From assembly GCF_017377795.1 (NCBI RefSeq), contig NZ_JAFRDR010000008.1, positions 230,114-294,113 on the forward strand: a DNA stretch of 64,000 nt, written 5' to 3'. This DNA comes from Williamsia soli. Lineage in GTDB: Bacteria; Actinomycetota; Actinomycetes; Mycobacteriales; Mycobacteriaceae. The notes below the pieces were generated by a model. It searched no databases and was not told where the DNA came from. It saw only the letters and a list, made by a program, of their open reading frames with translations. Below are positions 27,338-38,644 of the stretch, piece by piece (within the stretch, counting starts at the first letter, position 1; every line of letters starts with the position of its first letter). The position numbers and the translations under genes were made by a program.

Positions 27338-29587
27338 ATGGCAATGTTCTTGTATCGGCTGGGACGGTTCTCTTTTCGACACAAGTGGTGGGTGATCGTC
27401 AGCTGGTTGCTGCTCGGTGCTCTGGTGATCGCGTTGGTCGCCGCATTCAACCCCGAGTTCTCCAAAGATTTCGAACTCCCGGGTACCGACTCGGACAAGG
27501 CGATGTCGATCATGGAGAAGGACTTCAGCGCGGTCAACGAGCGGCAGATGGAGGCATCGACCAGTGTTCTCATCGCCGCGAGCGACGGGCTGGCGGCTCA
27601 CACCGATGACATCGACGGGCTCGTCGCAAAACTGAAGACGCTGCCCGACATCTTCGAACCCGAGACCATCGTCAACCCAGTCACCGTGGCCGCCGCCGAC
27701 CCGGCGATCGCCGCCTCGGTCCTCGGCGACAACGGGCAGGTCGGCCTCATCCAAGTCCAGCAGAACATCAACGTCGAAGACCTCACGATCGACGACAAGG
27801 AACAGTTCGAGGACATCATGAAGGAATTCCGGACCGGTGGACTCGACGTCCGCGGTACGGGTTCGCTCATGCAGGTCCAGGAACAAGGCGGAACGGCCGA
27901 GATGCTCGGCTTCGTCGTCGCGTTCGTGGTGATGATCGTCGCATTCGCAGCACTGGTCGCCGCGTTCATCCCGATCATCACCGGCATCTTGGGTGTTCTC
28001 ATCAGCATCAACCTGGTCACCCTCGGTGCCGGGATCTTCAACATGAACGAGAGCGCGACCGGCATCATCACGATGCTCGGCATCGCGGTCTCCATCGACT
28101 ACGCGCTGTTCATCGTCTCCCGGTATCGCACGGAGCTGAATCTGGGCGGCACGCGTGAGGCCGCGGCCGGGCGCGCCGTCGGCACCGCGGGAACGGCCGT
28201 GGTCTTCGCGGGTCTGACGGTTGTCATAGCGGTCGTTGCGCTGGCCGTTGTGGGCATCCCGTTCGTCTCGCAGATGGGTGCGGGCGCCGGACTCGCGGTC
28301 GTCATCGCGGTCCTGGGGGCCATCACGCTCATCCCGGCCCTGCTCGGGGCCTTCGGCAGATTCGTCTTCTCGCCGCGGATCAAGGGCCTGCGGCATGGTG
28401 ACGAGCCCGAGAGCAAGGTGTCCAACGGCCAGCGAACCGCGAAGTTCCTCGTCAAGTACCCGCTTCCGGTCGCGCTGGTGGGACTGGCGTTCCTCGCGAT
28501 CATCGCCACCCCGATGACCAAGCTGGAGCTGGGGCTGTCCTTCTCGTCCGACGCCGAGGTGCCGGCGACCGAACTCCTCAAACGGGGATTCGGCGAAGGT
28601 GTCAACGGGCAGTTGCTCGTGGTCTTGAACGAGAAAGAGGGCGGCGACGTCGCCACGGTCGCGACGGAGACGATCGATCACATCAAAACCCTGTCCAATG
28701 TCGCGAACCCAGACCAGCTGGTCTGGATCGGCAACGGTCCGGACCAGGCGAACTCGCAAGAGGGGGCCACCGCTGCCCTGATCTCGGTGACGCCGCAACA
28801 GTCGCCCAGCGGTGAGCAGACCCATGAATTGATGGAACAGATCCGGGACTACTCGTCGACCGCCGAATCCGATGGGGCGACGCTCAATGTCGGCGGCCAG
28901 ACGGCGATCATGTCGGACATCTCGGCGAAGCTGAGTTCGGCGCTGATCCCCTACCTGATCTTGGTGGTGGGACTCGCCTTCATCATCCTGATGGTGGTGT
29001 TCCGGTCGATCCTGGTGCCGCTGACGGCGACGATCGGGTTCATCTTCTCGATCTGCGCGACCTTCGGTGCGACCGTTGCAATCTTCCAGGAGGGGATCTT
29101 CGGCCTGATCACCCACACGCAACCGATCATCTCGTTCCTGCCGATCTTCATGATCGGCGTGGTGTTCGGACTGGCGATGGATTATCAGGTCTTCCTGGTC
29201 ACCCGAATGCGCGAGGAATACGTGCACGGCCTGTCGGCGAAAGAGGCGGTGCTGGTCGGCTACAAACACGGCGCCCGCGTCGTCGCCTCCGCAGCGGTCA
29301 TCATGATCTCGGTGTTCGCGTCGTTCATGTTGGCGCCCGACACCACCTCGAAGATGATGGGCTTCGCCCTCGCGGCGGCCGTGTTCTTCGACGCCTTCAT
29401 CATCCGGATGATCGTGGTTCCTGCGGTCATCGCACTCATGGGTGACAAGGCCTGGTGGATGCCCGGGTGGCTCGACAAGATCGTGCCGGACGTCGACATC
29501 GAGGGTGCTTCGATTCGGGAGATCCCGATCGACGACACCGTCGCGCCCGACGGAAAGCCGTTGGCGAAGGCAGACGCCACCAGCTGA
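27338..29587 (+). CDS. MMPL-family RND transporter
   Basis: 749 residues, about 12 membrane helices in two halves, each with an extracytoplasmic loop domain. The proton-relay motifs are present: IAVSIDYALFIVSRYR near residue 254 and GLAMDYQVFLVTRMREEY near 614. Starts with a short cytoplasmic YRLGRFSFRHKWW. In Mycobacteriales such proteins export lipids, glycolipids or siderophores; the substrate here is unknown. No lipid-synthesis genes or MmpS lie alongside, and the C-terminus is short. A strong terminator follows. Confidence 0.9.
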   Translation: MAMFLYRLGRFSFRHKWWVIVSWLLLGALVIALVAAFNPEFSKDFELPGTDSDKAMSIMEKDFSAVNERQMEASTSVLIAASDGLAAHTDDIDGLVAKLKTLPDIFEPETIVNPVTVAAADPAIAASVLGDNGQVGLIQVQQNINVEDLTIDDKEQFEDIMKEFRTGGLDVRGTGSLMQVQEQGGTAEMLGFVVAFVVMIVAFAALVAAFIPIITGILGVLISINLVTLGAGIFNMNESATGIITMLGIAVSIDYALFIVSRYRTELNLGGTREAAAGRAVGTAGTAVVFAGLTVVIAVVALAVVGIPFVSQMGAGAGLAVVIAVLGAITLIPALLGAFGRFVFSPRIKGLRHGDEPESKVSNGQRTAKFLVKYPLPVALVGLAFLAIIATPMTKLELGLSFSSDAEVPATELLKRGFGEGVNGQLLVVLNEKEGGDVATVATETIDHIKTLSNVANPDQLVWIGNGPDQANSQEGATAALISVTPQQSPSGEQTHELMEQIRDYSSTAESDGATLNVGGQTAIMSDISAKLSSALIPYLILVVGLAFIILMVVFRSILVPLTATIGFIFSICATFGATVAIFQEGIFGLITHTQPIISFLPIFMIGVVFGLAMDYQVFLVTRMREEYVHGLSAKEAVLVGYKHGARVVASAAVIMISVFASFMLAPDTTSKMMGFALAAAVFFDAFIIRMIVVPAVIALMGDKAWWMPGWLDKIVPDVDIEGASIREIPIDDTVAPDGKPLAKADATS

Positions 29588-29603
29588 TCGACTCTGCGAA
29601 CAA

Positions 29604-29643
29604 CGGACCCCCTCGGCCACGGCCGAGGGGGTCCGTTTGTTGT
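29604..29643 (+). terminator. Strong intrinsic terminator
   Basis: A perfect 15-bp GC-rich stem (CGGACCCCCTCGGCC at 29604-29618, complement at 29621-29635) followed by TTTGTTGT, 17 nt after the MMPL stop codon. Confidence 0.9.
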
Positions 29644-29693
29644 GACGCGCCTCACGTACGATTGCGTAGACCCTTCGAGCTCCGGAGAACCGT

Positions 29694-30869
29694 GTGCCGC
29701 CACCGCTGACCCGACCGTCGAGCGCGCTGCGTATCGACCAGGATCCCCGAGTCCACCTGCGCCATCTGGACTCGCTGTTCGAGCAGTGGTCCTCGACCGG
29801 CGCAGTACCCACCGGTGTTCGCGAAGAGGTCGCCCGGTCCTGGCAGCGTCAGCCGGCGCACTACCGCGGGGCCGACTATCGCCCAGCCGACGAGGTCGCC
29901 CGTCGCCGCGACGCTGATCCGCTGCTGAACCACGCATCGGCCGCGTTGCGCGAACGCTTGCTGACCAGTTGCACCGACACCGCCACCGAACTCGTCCTGT
30001 GCGACAGCGACGGGGTGGTGCTGTGGGTCGCCGGCCCGCCGAACGTACGCAAACGGTCGGAGAACCTCGGTTTCGTAGAGGGTGCCTCGTGGACCGAGAA
30101 GGCCGTCGGCACCAACGCTCTCGGAACCGCGATGGCCGACCGGTCCCCGGTGCAGATCTTTGGTTCCGAACACGCGCACCCGAGCCATCACAGCTGGGTC
30201 TGCACCGGGGCCCCGATCATCGATCCTCGCGACGAGTCCGTCCTCGGGGCCATCACCCTCTCGGGCGGGCTACGCACCGCGCACCCGCACACACTGTCCC
30301 TGGTCTGCTCGACCCTCGACGCGGTCAACGCCGAGCTCCGGATGATCCATCAGGACGGTCTGCGCGGTCGCAGCGACGCGGCGTCCGGTTTGCTCGGGCC
30401 ACCCGGTGCCGACTCCCTGGTCGTCGACGGCAACGGCTGGGTGATCGCCACCCGGGGTATCGCTGTCAGCGATCGGCTGTTCATTCCCGGCGGTCTGGCG
30501 TCGGGCACGGTGTGGATTCCCAGCCTCGGACACTTCGACGCCCAGGCGGTCGGCGACCTGTGGCAACTGCGGCGTGCCACCCGCAATGCCACCTCGCTGA
30601 TCCTGCAGGCCGAACCACCCTGCGCACTGGTCTCGTTCGATGACCAGGAGCAGGCGACGCATCCGTTGACGCGCCGGCAGTTCGACCTGCTCCGCATCCT
30701 CGCCGCACACCCCGCGGGCCTGAGCGCCAGGGAGCTGGCGACGAAGCTCTACGGCGGCGGCGATCACACTGTGACCGTGCGGGCCGAGGTATCCCGGATC
30801 CGGCGATCTCTCGGCCCTCTGCTCGCCCAGCGGCCCTACCGGCTGACGGTGCCGGCGTCCTGCCGGTAG
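29694..30869 (+). CDS. GAF-domain transcriptional regulator
   Basis: 391 residues from GTG 29694 (SD GGAG). Residues ~75-215 form a GAF sensor of the AcoR/acetoin-regulator type (ELVLCDSDGVVLWVAGPPN, GASWTEKAVGTNALGTAM, HHSWVCTGAPIIDP). The sigma-54 AAA domain of AcoR proteins is absent; instead the C-terminus (~330-391) is a winged-helix DNA-binding segment (PLTRRQFDLLRILAAHPAGL, SARELATKLYGG). Located 84 nt upstream of a flavin monooxygenase on the same strand, it probably controls that gene in response to its substrate. Confidence 0.8.
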   Translation: MPPPLTRPSSALRIDQDPRVHLRHLDSLFEQWSSTGAVPTGVREEVARSWQRQPAHYRGADYRPADEVARRRDADPLLNHASAALRERLLTSCTDTATELVLCDSDGVVLWVAGPPNVRKRSENLGFVEGASWTEKAVGTNALGTAMADRSPVQIFGSEHAHPSHHSWVCTGAPIIDPRDESVLGAITLSGGLRTAHPHTLSLVCSTLDAVNAELRMIHQDGLRGRSDAASGLLGPPGADSLVVDGNGWVIATRGIAVSDRLFIPGGLASGTVWIPSLGHFDAQAVGDLWQLRRATRNATSLILQAEPPCALVSFDDQEQATHPLTRRQFDLLRILAAHPAGLSARELATKLYGGGDHTVTVRAEVSRIRRSLGPLLAQRPYRLTVPASCR

Positions 30870-30953
30870 ATCTGCAACTCCCTGCAACCCTTCTCCACGG
30901 TCTGGGACCCTTCTACCGTCAGGTGTGATCCACCTCACGCGAAGGAGTTGACC

Positions 30954-32765
30954 ATGACCACCACCGTCTCGCCCACCCAGACGGCACGGGCCTTTCTCAC
31001 CGACCTGGAGCAGGCGCTAGCACATGCCCAGCAGACCGGCGAAGTCGGCGCTGTCACCGAACTGTTCGTCGACGATTGCTACTGGCGCGACCTGGTGGCA
31101 CTGAGCTGGAATCTCACCACCGCCGAGGGCAAGGACGACCTCGCGGCCATGCTGACCGCGACCCTGCCGACCTCGGCTCCGAGCAACTTTCAGCTCGAGG
31201 GTGAGGCGACTGAAGACGACGGCGTCACCACCGCTTGGTACACCTTCACGACACCGGTGTTACGAGGCAAAGGCCTGATGCGCCTGCGCGACGGCAAATG
31301 TTGGACGTTCCTGACCTCCGCCCAGGAGCTGCTGGAGTTTCCCGAGAACAAGCGCAGCAGGCGCATCAAGGGCGCGGAACACGGTGTGGTCCCCGGCCGG
31401 AAGAACTGGCTCGATCGACGCACCGAGCAGCAAGAGACCCTCGGCATCACGACCCAGCCGTACACGCTCATCGTCGGTGGCGGGCAGGGCGGCATCGGCC
31501 TCGCCGCCCGCCTGCGCCGCCTCGGCGTCTCGACCCTGGTCATCGACAAGCACCCACGGCCCGGTGATGAGTGGCGCGGACGATATTACTCACTGTCCCT
31601 TCATGATCCGGTCTGGTACGACCACATGCCATACCTGCCGTTCCCCGACGACTGGCCGGTGTTCACCCCCAAGGACAAGATGGGTGACTGGCTCGAGAGC
31701 TACGTCAAGATCATGGAACTCGACTACTGGAGCAACACCACCTGTAGCAACGCCACCTTCGACGAAGCCACCCAGCAGTGGACCGTCGAGGTGGAACGGG
31801 ACGGGGAAACAGTGATTCTCACCCCGACCCAGCTGGTGCTCGCCACCGGCATGTCGGGTATCCCGAACATTCCGGAGATCCCGGGTGCGGACACCTTCAC
31901 CGGCGACCTCGTGCATTCGTCGCAGCATTCGGGCGGGGCAGAGTACGCGGGCAAGAAGGCAGTAGTCCTGGGCGCCAACAACTCCGCGCACGACATCTGC
32001 GGTGACCTGTACGAAAACGGCGCCGACGTCACGATGATCCAGCGCTCGACCACGCACATCGTGAAATCGGAATCGCTGATGCGGGAGGTGCTCGGTGGGC
32101 TGTACTCGGAAGAGGCCCTGGACAACGGTATCGACCATGAGACCGCCGACCTGATCTTCGGATCAATCCCTTACGGTCTGCTCGCCGACTTCCAGATCCC
32201 GGCGTGGAACACCATTCGCGAGCAGGACAAGGAGTTCTACGACAAGCTCGAGGCCGCCGGTTTCATGCTGGACTTCGGCGACGACGACTCCGGACTCTTC
32301 CTCAAGTACCTGCGTCGAGGCTCGGGCTACTACATCGACGTGGGTGCGTCCGAGCTCATCGCCGACGGGAAGATCAAACTCAAGTCGCCTGCCCACATCA
32401 CGGAGATCAGACCCCGTTCGGTGGTGCTCTCGGACGGCACCGAATTGGAGGCCGATCTCATCGTGCTGGCCACCGGTTATGGATCGATGAACGGCTGGGC
32501 GGCGAAACTCATCTCCCAGGAAGTCGCGGACAAGGTCGGCAAGTGTTGGGGCCTGGGGTCGAATACCACCAAGGACCCGGGACCGTGGGAGGGCGAGCTG
32601 CGCAACATGTGGAAGCCCACCGCACAACAGAACCTGTGGTTCCACGGCGGCAACCTCCACCAGTCGCGGCACTACTCGCGCTATCTCTCGCTACAACTGA
32701 AGGCCCGCGAAGCCGGGATGAACGTCAATGTCTACGGCCAGGCACCGGTGCATCACCTGCAATAA
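30954..32765 (+). CDS. Flavin-containing monooxygenase with N-terminal NTF2-like domain
   Basis: 603 residues. I choose ATG 30954 because GAAGGAG lies 7 nt upstream; the TTG at 30948 would abut it. Residues ~1-150 are an SnoaL/NTF2-like domain. Then comes FAD binding [17 protein letters not shown] (~177-193), a BVMO/FMO-type motif [18 protein letters not shown]-binding [11 protein letters not shown], and the closing ATGYGSMN. Such proteins oxygenate small organics (heteroatom oxidation or Baeyer-Villiger reaction). The paired GAF regulator suggests induction by substrate. Substrate unknown. Confidence 0.85.
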   Translation: MTTTVSPTQTARAFLTDLEQALAHAQQTGEVGAVTELFVDDCYWRDLVALSWNLTTAEGKDDLAAMLTATLPTSAPSNFQLEGEATEDDGVTTAWYTFTTPVLRGKGLMRLRDGKCWTFLTSAQELLEFPENKRSRRIKGAEHGVVPGRKNWLDRRTEQQETLGITTQPYTLIVGGGQGGIGLAARLRRLGVSTLVIDKHPRPGDEWRGRYYSLSLHDPVWYDHMPYLPFPDDWPVFTPKDKMGDWLESYVKIMELDYWSNTTCSNATFDEATQQWTVEVERDGETVILTPTQLVLATGMSGIPNIPEIPGADTFTGDLVHSSQHSGGAEYAGKKAVVLGANNSAHDICGDLYENGADVTMIQRSTTHIVKSESLMREVLGGLYSEEALDNGIDHETADLIFGSIPYGLLADFQIPAWNTIREQDKEFYDKLEAAGFMLDFGDDDSGLFLKYLRRGSGYYIDVGASELIADGKIKLKSPAHITEIRPRSVVLSDGTELEADLIVLATGYGSMNGWAAKLISQEVADKVGKCWGLGSNTTKDPGPWEGELRNMWKPTAQQNLWFHGGNLHQSRHYSRYLSLQLKAREAGMNVNVYGQAPVHHLQ

Positions 32766-32818
32766 CGGGCATGAAAGGATGGCCTCAACCCTTTCGCCGC
32801 GATTTCAGGAGGCCCTCC

Positions 32819-33826
32819 ATGTCAGCCGATTCCACCCAGTTCGAGGCCCCCGACCGCAACTTGGCGATGGAGCTCGTGCGGGTCACCGAGGCCGCTGCCC
32901 TCGCAGCGGGCCGCTGGGTCGGTAAAGGCGACAAGAACGGCGGCGACGGCGCCGCGGTCGACGCGATGAGGCAACTGCTCTCCACCGTGTCGATGCGCGG
33001 CGTCGTCGTGATCGGCGAAGGCGAAAAGGACGAGGCGCCGATGTTGTACAACGGCGAGGAGGTCGGCAACGGCGAGGGCCCCGAGGTCGACGTGGCGGTC
33101 GATCCGATCGACGGCACCACCCTGATGGCCGAGGGCCGCCCGAACTCCATCGCGGTGCTCGCGGTGTCCGAGCGCGGCACCATGTACGACCCGTCGGCCG
33201 TCTTCTACATGGAGAAGATCGCCGTCGGACCCGAGGCCGCCGGTGTCATCGACATCAACGCGTCGGTCGAGTTCAACGTGCAGGCAGTTGCCAACGCCAA
33301 AGGTATCGAGGTCGCCGACCTCACCGTCGTCGTCCTCGATCGCGAACGCCACGAGGGTCTGATCGGCGAGATCCGGGCGGCCGGCGCCAAGGTTCGGCTC
33401 ATCTCCGACGGCGACGTCGCGGGCGCCATCGCGGCGGCCCAGGAAGAGAGCTCCGTCGACATGCTGATGGGCATCGGCGGCACCCCCGAGGGCATCATCA
33501 CCGCCGTGGCGATGAAGTGCATGGGCGGCGAGATCCAGGGCAAACTCTGGCCGCGCAATGCCGCCGAGAAGCAGAAGGCGCTCGACGCCGGCCACGACCT
33601 CGACCGGGTCCTCAAGACCGAAGATCTCGTCAGCGGCGAAAACATGTTCTTCTGCGCCACCGGCGTCACCAACGGTGACATGCTCCGCGGCGTCAGCTAT
33701 CGCGCCAACGGTGCGACCACCCGCTCCCTCGTGATGCGCTCGCGGTCCGGCACCATCCGCAACATCGAGGGCCGGCACACCCGCCAGAAGGTCGCCGAGA
33801 TCGCCCAGAACACTTTTCAGGACTGA
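32819..33826 (+). CDS. glpX: Class II fructose-1,6-bisphosphatase
   Basis: Gluconeogenic phosphatase. 335 residues from ATG 32819, with AGGAGG about 6 nt upstream. Diagnostic motifs: [16 protein letters not shown], the metal-binding [19 protein letters not shown], and [12 protein letters not shown]. This is the essential-type FBPase of mycobacteria (Rv1099c), and it precedes the fumarase genes as there. Confidence 0.96.
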   Translation: MSADSTQFEAPDRNLAMELVRVTEAAALAAGRWVGKGDKNGGDGAAVDAMRQLLSTVSMRGVVVIGEGEKDEAPMLYNGEEVGNGEGPEVDVAVDPIDGTTLMAEGRPNSIAVLAVSERGTMYDPSAVFYMEKIAVGPEAAGVIDINASVEFNVQAVANAKGIEVADLTVVVLDRERHEGLIGEIRAAGAKVRLISDGDVAGAIAAAQEESSVDMLMGIGGTPEGIITAVAMKCMGGEIQGKLWPRNAAEKQKALDAGHDLDRVLKTEDLVSGENMFFCATGVTNGDMLRGVSYRANGATTRSLVMRSRSGTIRNIEGRHTRQKVAEIAQNTFQD

Positions 33827-33890
33827 GCGCCTCTCGAGTAGTCCGAAGCCTGGCGTTTGCCCTGCAGGTCGCAGCGATACGATGCAGCGC

Positions 33891-35591
<1,701 letters not shown>

Positions 35592-35594
35592 ACA

Positions 35595-36995
35595 TTGAGT
35601 GAGCAGGCCTATCGCATCGAGCACGACACCATGGGCGAGGTCCGGGTGCCGATCGACGCCCTGTGGCGCGCCCAGACGCAGCGTGCCGTGGAGAACTTCC
35701 CGATCAGCCACCGGCCGCTCGAGAAGACGCAGATCCGGGCGATGGGTCTGCTGAAGGCCGCGTGCGCCCAGGTAAACAAGGACCTCGGGTTGCTCGACGC
35801 AGCGAAGGCCGATGCGATCATCGCCGCCGCCACCGAGATCGCCGATGGCAAGCACGACGACCAGTTCCCGATCGACGTGTTCCAGACCGGCTCTGGCACC
35901 AGCTCCAACATGAACGCCAATGAGGTCATCGCCTCGGTGGCCAAGGCCGCCGGGGTCGACGTGCACCCCAACGACCACGTGAACATGTCGCAGTCGTCGA
36001 ACGACACCTTTCCGACGGCCACCCATGTGGCGGCCACCGAGGCAGCGGTCACCGATCTGATCCCGGCGCTCGAGCACCTGCAGAAGGCGCTGTCGGAGAA
36101 GGCCACCGAGTGGCGCACGGTCGTGAAGTCGGGCCGCACCCACCTGATGGATGCAGTACCCGTGACCCTCGGCCAGGAGTTCGGTGGCTACGCGCGTCAG
36201 ATCGAGGCCGGCGTCGAGCGCGTCACCGCGACCCTCCCCCGTGTCGGCGAACTGCCGATCGGCGGCACGGCCGTTGGTACCGGTCTCAACGCCCCAGGCG
36301 GGTTCGGTACCAAGGTCGTCGCCGAGCTGATCAAGCTGACCGGTGTCGAGCAACTCGCTCTGGCCAAGGACAACTTCGAGGCGCAGGCCGCCCGCGACGG
36401 ACTGGTAGAACTGTCCGGCGCGCTCAAAACCGTCGCGGTGTCGCTGACGAAGATCGCGAACGACGTCCGCTGGATGGGGTCCGGCCCGCTGACCGGTCTT
36501 GGCGAGATCGCTCTCCCCGACCTACAGCCCGGGTCGTCGATCATGCCCGGCAAGGTCAATCCGGTTCTTCCCGAGGCAGTTACTCAGGTCGCCGCGCAGG
36601 TCATCGGTAACGACGCCGCCGTCACGTGGGGCGGCGGCAACGGAGCGTTCGAGCTCAACGTCTACATCCCGATGATGGCGCGCAACGTCCTCGAGTCGGT
36701 CAAGTTGCTGGCCAACGTCTCCCGGCTGTTTGCCGACCGATGCATCTCCGGTCTCGTCGCCAACGAGGAGCATCTCAAGGAGCTCGCCGAATCGTCCCCG
36801 TCGATCGTTACCCCGCTCAACAGCGCCATCGGTTACGAGGAAGCGGCAGCCGTCGCGAAACAGGCCCTCAAGGAGAAGAAGACCATCCGCCAGACCGTGA
36901 TCGATCGCGGCCTGATCGACGACAAACTCTCCGAGGAAGAGCTCGACAAGCGCCTCGACGTCCTCAAGATGGCCAACCTCGACCGCGAGCGGTAA
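35595..36995 (+). CDS. fumC: Class II fumarate hydratase
   Basis: 466 residues, TTG start 3 nt after the class I fumarase stop with AAGGAG upstream inside that gene. Superfamily signature [16 protein letters not shown], plus [29 protein letters not shown] and [17 protein letters not shown]. Homotetrameric, metal-free TCA-cycle enzyme; the Rv1098c counterpart. A family A palindrome follows the stop. Confidence 0.97.
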   Translation: MSEQAYRIEHDTMGEVRVPIDALWRAQTQRAVENFPISHRPLEKTQIRAMGLLKAACAQVNKDLGLLDAAKADAIIAAATEIADGKHDDQFPIDVFQTGSGTSSNMNANEVIASVAKAAGVDVHPNDHVNMSQSSNDTFPTATHVAATEAAVTDLIPALEHLQKALSEKATEWRTVVKSGRTHLMDAVPVTLGQEFGGYARQIEAGVERVTATLPRVGELPIGGTAVGTGLNAPGGFGTKVVAELIKLTGVEQLALAKDNFEAQAARDGLVELSGALKTVAVSLTKIANDVRWMGSGPLTGLGEIALPDLQPGSSIMPGKVNPVLPEAVTQVAAQVIGNDAAVTWGGGNGAFELNVYIPMMARNVLESVKLLANVSRLFADRCISGLVANEEHLKELAESSPSIVTPLNSAIGYEEAAAVAKQALKEKKTIRQTVIDRGLIDDKLSEEELDKRLDVLKMANLDRER

Positions 36996-37013
36996 CCCCG
37001 GCCCTCCCGATTT

Positions 37014-37064
37014 TGGTGGCTTTTGGTGAGCCCGACCTGGGCTTTTACTCACCGGAAGCCACCA
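37014..37064. repeat. 51-nt intergenic palindrome, family A copy 2
   Basis: Arms TGGTGGCTTTTGGTGAG and CTCACCGGAAGCCACCA around a 17-nt middle; pairing continues outward (CGATTT/AAATCG, 37008-37070). It lies after fumC, and its right end touches the TATCGT promoter element of the next gene. Confidence 0.85.
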
Positions 37065-37083
37065 AAATCGGTATCGTGGGGCG

Positions 37084-37761
37084 GTGCTGTTCCCGTTTCC
37101 GACCGACTGGCAGACCGCGCTGGTCCTGATGCCGCACCCGGATGACCCCGAGTATGGCGTCGCGGCGGCGGTCGCGAAGTGGTCGACGGCCGGCAAATCC
37201 GTGGTTTACGTGCTGGCCTCCCGCGGCGAAGCCGGCATCGAGGGCATGGCGCCCGCCGCGGCCGGTCCGGCCCGCGAGATCGAACAACGCGAATCAGCCC
37301 GGATCGTCGGTGTCGAGTCGATCGAGTTCTGGAACTTCCCCGATTCGGCCATCCAGAACACACCCGAACTCCGTGCCGCAATCACCGAGGTCATCACGCG
37401 CGTGCAGCCTCAGGTCATCATCTCGATCTACGGCGGGCCTGGATGGGGTCCGGAGTACCTCAATCAGTCCGACCACATCGAGTTCGCCGCCGCTGTGCTG
37501 CAGGCCTACGACGCCCTCGATGACAAACCCCGATGGCTGTTCGAGAACAGCCCGGACGTCACACATGTCGAGGAGGTCCGGGACTTCGTCGGCGTCGCGG
37601 TGGAATCACTTGCGGCACACGCGCAGTACCTGTCAGTACTTGATCCGGCCACACCCGTCGTCGAGCAGGCCCGCGCTCAGGTCGAGACGGTCACCGCCGC
37701 CCGCGAGGACTACGACAACCAGCGGGTCGTGACGTTCGAACTCAAACGCCGCACCCGATGA
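37084..37761 (+). CDS. PIG-L family deacetylase (MshB/Mca-like)
   Basis: 225 residues from GTG 37084; TATCGT lies 6 nt upstream, with no Shine-Dalgarno, so probably leaderless. The metal-binding motif MPHPDDPEYG (~16-25) and NQSDHIEF near 134 are those of zinc N-deacetylases acting on GlcNAc-type sugars or mycothiol precursors. The motif has Pro-Glu after the Asp pair instead of the usual Glu, a mild variant. It is shorter than MshB, so I leave the substrate open. Confidence 0.8.
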   Translation: MLFPFPTDWQTALVLMPHPDDPEYGVAAAVAKWSTAGKSVVYVLASRGEAGIEGMAPAAAGPAREIEQRESARIVGVESIEFWNFPDSAIQNTPELRAAITEVITRVQPQVIISIYGGPGWGPEYLNQSDHIEFAAAVLQAYDALDDKPRWLFENSPDVTHVEEVRDFVGVAVESLAAHAQYLSVLDPATPVVEQARAQVETVTAAREDYDNQRVVTFELKRRTR

Positions 37762-37812
37762 TGGGTTGTTTTGGCGAAGCTGACGTGCGCTTTTGTTCGC
37801 CAGAACGACCCA
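37762..37812. repeat. 51-nt intergenic palindrome, family A copy 3
   Basis: Arms TGGGTTGTTTTGGCGAA and TTCGCCAGAACGACCCA around a 17-nt middle, starting at the deacetylase stop codon and lying between convergent genes. It is the most diverged copy. Confidence 0.8.
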
Positions 37813-37828
37813 TTATCGGGGGTGGAGG

Positions 37829-38506
37829 CTAGGCGAGGCCGATGCTGATCACCGGCTGCCTCGCGGGATCGAGCCACTGGACGACCTGGCGCATGACATC
37901 GCGGTCGATGGCGACGCATCCCCAAGTCGGTTCCCCGTTGCTGACGTGCAGGAAGATCCCGGCGGCGTACCCGGCGACGCGTTGCGGGTTGTGGGCGATG
38001 TTCACGACGTAGTCGTAGATCTCACCGGTCGACAGGATGTGTTCGCTGTCGCCGCCGGGATTCTCTGCCTGGCGGACGTGGCTGTTGTAGGTCGGTGATC
38101 CCGGCAGTGCGTCCCACCAGTCCTGATCGTCGGCCTGGAAGTACGACATCTTCGTGCCCGGGTTCGGTTGGTTGCCGAAGGCCTGATCCAGCGCGAACGT
38201 ACCCATCGGTGTCCGCCAGACGTTGTCGCGCGGTACCCCGAGTCCCTCGGATCCGAGGTAAGCCTCGGTGGGTCCGATCACGCTGGTCCACTCACCGGAT
38301 TCGCCGCGCTCCCAAGCGGTCAGCGTCGCGGTGGTGTCCGAGACCGATTCGGCGGTCACAGTGATCATCTGCGTCGAGGTCGGGAACGACGACGGCGACG
38401 TGACATCGGCGCGGGCGGGGGCAGGAGCGACCAACACGGTCGCGGCACAGACAAGAGCGGCCATTGCAAACATCAGCCACATACGTCTCATAGACAACTT
38501 CAGCAC
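37829..38506 (-). CDS. Secreted L,D-transpeptidase (YkuD)
   Basis: 225 residues. Signal peptide MRRMWLMFAMAALVCAATVL ending APARAD. The catalytic domain has GIFLHVSNGEPTWGCVAID (~184-202), with the nucleophile Cys near 196 and the preceding His; the usual SHGC is TWGC here. L,D-transpeptidases make 3-3 peptidoglycan cross-links or attach molecules to the wall. Upstream are the divergent kinase gene and a 138-nt promoter gap. Confidence 0.85.
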   Translation of the reverse strand: MLKLSMRRMWLMFAMAALVCAATVLVAPAPARADVTSPSSFPTSTQMITVTAESVSDTTATLTAWERGESGEWTSVIGPTEAYLGSEGLGVPRDNVWRTPMGTFALDQAFGNQPNPGTKMSYFQADDQDWWDALPGSPTYNSHVRQAENPGGDSEHILSTGEIYDYVVNIAHNPQRVAGYAAGIFLHVSNGEPTWGCVAIDRDVMRQVVQWLDPARQPVISIGLA

Positions 38507-38644
38507 CAGGAGATTATGTCAGCGCCGTAAGCCGTACTACGTATCGGAGCGGTCACAGTGCTGCACTATTCTGATCAAGGCCAGCGGGGCCTGTCACGCA
38601 CGTCACTTCACTGCTGGCATATTCCACTAGTTTCGGGGGTCTTT

